The notes under the pieces are model-generated. The model saw nothing but the letters and a program-made list of their open reading frames with translations, was not told the origin of the DNA and ran no database searches. Below are positions 61,086 to 64,000 of a DNA stretch of 64,000 bases, piece by piece; the stretch's first letter is position 1; every line of letters starts with the position of its first letter. A program made the position numbers and the translations under genes. The DNA comes from Spirometra erinaceieuropaei (lineage: Eukaryota; Platyhelminthes; Cestoda; Diphyllobothriidea; Diphyllobothriidae), in assembly GCA_902702965.1 (NCBI GenBank), contig CACRXP010000154.1:779140-843139 (forward strand). The letters run 5' to 3'.

Positions 61086-63981
61086 GTTACCGAACTGCTT
61101 CTTGGAATGTACCTAATTGATTATATTGGTGACAAACATTTTTTGACTGTTGTGAGACTCAGTGCTCGGCGGATGCTGCTTCACTCGTGCCAACAACTCC
61201 CTGACACTCCGGGGAACACTTGTCTTGTAGGATGATCCTCATTCATACTGACGAAAGACTGGACCTTTTGCAAGGAAACGTCTTAGACAGACAGATAAGT
61301 GGAATCGATTGACACCATTGCCGTTGAGGTCATATGAGTGCCGCAACATTAAGTAGACAGCTGACGTTAAAACACAGCTAAAAAATTTCATTTTCTGAAA
61401 ACTCAGTTTGTCGTTTTGCTTGTGAGCTCTCCAACGGGGAAGTCTTTGTTGAAAGACATTTCAGATGGCCATAAAATAACGACAAGACGGCCAACGTCGT
61501 GCGAAACGAATCCGTAGTTCACTTGTAGGGCGTTGGATTTAACGCTCATTAGACAAAAAGCCCAGGTTCTAGTTTCAGGTTGTTTAGGCATGAAGTTGGA
61601 TATGGTGTGCCAACGATGCCTAATAAGACAAAAATGATTATATCAGCCTCCCTTGTCTTTGTCGGCATTCTTTCCTACTTCGCGTTTAAGCCGCTCTAAA
61701 ACTCTTTAAATTTTTTCCACAAGCTACTTGAGGGCAGAGACGCGAGCGATCGCTGGTCGTTAATGGGCAGTTGTATTCTCCGCCAACGACCCAGGTTGGC
61801 AACTAGTTTTCCAATGACAGAATAATTATTCTGTCGTCCGTGTTTGGTTTCCTAAAACCATTTCGCATTTCATTCACCTATATGGTTGTTATAAATTTTT
61901 ACTTGACTAACGAAGTTACTAATGGTCGACGAAGTCCTTTTAAGTTCGTAGAATAAGTGCAATAAGCAATCTTAATTCAAAGGAATTAGTGGGGGTACCT
62001 GATCAGCGTCGACTGTAGACAACAGGATCAGCGTTAAGGGGTCGTTTTTTTCTCTATGTGCAATTACGAGGTGCTATTTTTTTGCAAAATTTCGCTTTGC
62101 TTCTATGGCCTACGTGGTTTGGGATGTCCAGACATTTGCTGATTGGTCAGCCCATCTATTGGTCGGTTTTAGTGAGGCTATGTCTGAGGGCCTTCTCCAT
62201 GGAAGTGGTCACCGCCTCTTCAGTAGGGCAATGCAAGCGGTTTCGTGTTTCGTGCGGTTAGCAAGTAATTAGTTACTTGGAGGCGTGCTTTCTTGGATGG
62301 GCATCACTGTTATGCTTCGACAATGTTAAAACACAAATCATTTTGATGGGTCCGCAATGACAGGAGGCAGTTGTTTATATTTCTGTGGGAAAAATCGAAC
62401 CACGCACAAACAAAAGATTGTCAAAGGCCCTGTGGCGGTCAAGGATGTGAGATCAACTTAAACCACGCACAATAAGTTCGTTTCGTCTACTGTCAGATTA
62501 TAGGGAGCTGTGAGGACTAGTTTATTCTGTACACAGGGCAGGTTGCCGTAAGTTGGCGGTTTGCTTGCAACAGAGAAAAGCGTCCGTTCACGGAGAGCGT
62601 CAGTCGCGGTGTGTCTTGTTAACGCGAGTGTGTGTGTCTAAGTTAGCAGGAGGGGGTGATTGTCTGCGTGGTGGTCGTGTGATTGGACTAATTAGGGGAC
62701 GTATGGAGGGCGCATACTCACAAGGCCTCACGGGAATCAAGCCAAAGCGTTCGACGCGCGTTAGGCGATACTAGTTTTTGAGTGCAGCCGGGGTTCACTG
62801 CAGCTGGACCGGAGGTGTCCCAGTTCTAGCCGGCGGGGGTGGTCGTGCGTCAGCGGCCTGTCAGTGCTTATCGCGGTCATCGACCGGCAAAACGGAGCCG
62901 GAGAAAAGGGGGGCTGGAGCGGCTGCTACAGCCCGCTTTCCCCAACGAAGCGATTCGATTTTGAGCATAACACAAAAATGGAGAAAATGCGATTCCCAGG
63001 GTAGGAGACGTCCAGCGAGGCGGTTCACTAGCAAAATCGGCCATCCAAGTATGGCGATTGGTGTCATCTCGGCACAGGCTTCGCCTTCCATCAGAACTAG
63101 TGTTTGGTCGGCCGATACTCACCCCCCCCCCACTCCAAAGAGTTTGCAGAATCACCCTTCCTGGTCAAGACAACCAGCACAAGATAGGATGCCGTAGGAC
63201 GCACTATCGCAGCCGCCGGCGACTGTGAGGAGACGACCTGGGCACTAAATAATGCACCGGTATCATAAAAATCAAGCTTCCAACCTGCATCAGAGTTGTA
63301 TGCTCTCCAATGCAGTAATCGGTTCGGACCTGACATATGCGACAGCATCTTAGACGCCACATTGAAAAGGAGCCATGGAGGCTTTCTCTTTGTCCACCAC
63401 ACAGTTACCCCGCATGCGCATGAATCAAGGACCACTCCGGTGTTGATTTATCCAGTCAGTTCGTAGCTTTTAATGACAATTTCTAGCGTGTCAGACTTAT
63501 TATAATAAGGGAAGCGATGAAGTGTCATGTGGATGGATACCTCGATGTTGGACTCACATACATTTCTCTCTCGTTCGTACTAATCGGCTGTCCGATACTG
63601 TGAACTAGCTGTTGATTTAGATGAGCACAGCGGCTGAGACAGCTGGACAGTCAGTTTGCGTGTGCCATTTGCGACCTGATCACCGGTTTATGTGACAGAG
63701 TGCATCAAAGACATGCTTCCCAATTCGATAGGCCGTACATTTTCCTACATGGGACGTTGCGGCTTCCATAGCAATAACGACGAAATGGATCCCACGCCTG
63801 CTGCCGGAGCGAGTCTTGATTATTATGGAATTGGCGCACTCTATGATGTGGCTTGGTCTGTGTCTCAGTTTGATGGATTCGAAAGAGCCCCACCTGACTG
63901 ATGCCTGATGCAAATATGCAGCAGCAGTAATGTCTACATGCGTCTGTGACTAGTGGACTGGCGATGTGGCAACAATATAAA
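61086..63981. other. Non-coding or unassigned DNA, GC-rich after 62520
   Basis: No supported gene. From about 62520 to 63440 the sequence is clearly richer in G and C, with overlapping open frames on both strands (62778-63197 plus, 139 codons; 63097-63435 minus, 112 codons) and a C tract at 63123-63133. The frames have no recognisable domains. This may be a promoter or first-exon region, or an unclassified repeat. A 69-codon plus-strand frame at 63692-63901 (MTECIKDMLPNSIG, ending FERAPPD) is also unassigned. Confidence 0.4.
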
Positions 63982-64000
63982 TGGTGGTGGTGGTGGTGGT
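63982..64000. repeat. GGT microsatellite at window end
   Basis: A perfect (TGG)n run cut by the window edge; its true length is unknown. Confidence 0.95.

Noticed and set aside
61520..61580. Second tRNA-like SINE head (GGGCGTTGGATTTAACG, GGTTCTAGTTTC)
   Set aside because: The B box is poor and no second copy was seen in the window.
1..64000. CRISPR arrays, operons, phage or plasmid functions
   Set aside because: No spaced direct repeats of that kind, no dense coding and clear eukaryotic transposons: the window is not prokaryotic.

Overview
The window looks like flatworm nuclear DNA, most likely from a diphyllobothriidean tapeworm (the Spirometra, Schistocephalus and Dibothriocephalus group). 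This is inferred from its repeats, compared from memory: an APE-type non-LTR retrotransposon whose protein ends in C2H2 zinc fingers, Penelope-like elements (PLEs) of at least two subfamilies with GIY-YIG endonucleases, and a tRNA-derived SINE. Most of the sequence is AT-rich, intergenic or intronic, with only short chance ORFs. There are no operons, ribosome binding sites or other bacterial features.

Only one long, intact protein-coding ORF is present: 10183-11970 (+), 595 codons without an intron, of unknown function with a helical C-terminal half. A few short stretches bounded by splice-like signals (7198-7347 +, 36778-37399 -, 59480-59644 -) could be exons, but the support is weak.

Layout: 1-10182 is gene-poor and leads into the single ORF. 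At 12840-13378 lies a PLE endonuclease remnant. From 18121 to 24880 there is a transposon cluster: a reverse-oriented SINE, a decayed 3.6-kb LINE with endonuclease, reverse transcriptase and zinc-finger tail, then a reverse-oriented PLE fragment followed by an inverted copy of its own 3' third. The stretch 24881-38164 is mostly non-coding; it holds one hammerhead-ribozyme repeat (27866-28155), GC-rich unassigned sequence near 31.5-32.7 kb, two copies of a dispersed repeat (called R1 here) and an interstitial telomeric tract at 35.8 kb. At 38165-38935 a second PLE fragment has an inverted extra tail. From 41 to 55 kb there are further R1 copies, SINEs, a PLE tail, a second hammerhead repeat (51421-51800) and a small second LINE fragment. 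At 60593-61085 there is another PLE 3' end. The window closes in a GGT microsatellite.

The most interesting signal is a pair of related repeats at 28.0 and 51.5 kb, each with a recognisable hammerhead ribozyme core. In the second, the ribozyme lies between two direct copies of the same boundary sequence 344 bp apart, as expected of a tandem unit. The PLE 3' tails carry separate degenerate hammerhead-like motifs. Two PLE insertions of different subfamilies share the same unusual build: a 3' fragment whose 5' end abuts an inverted copy of its own tail.
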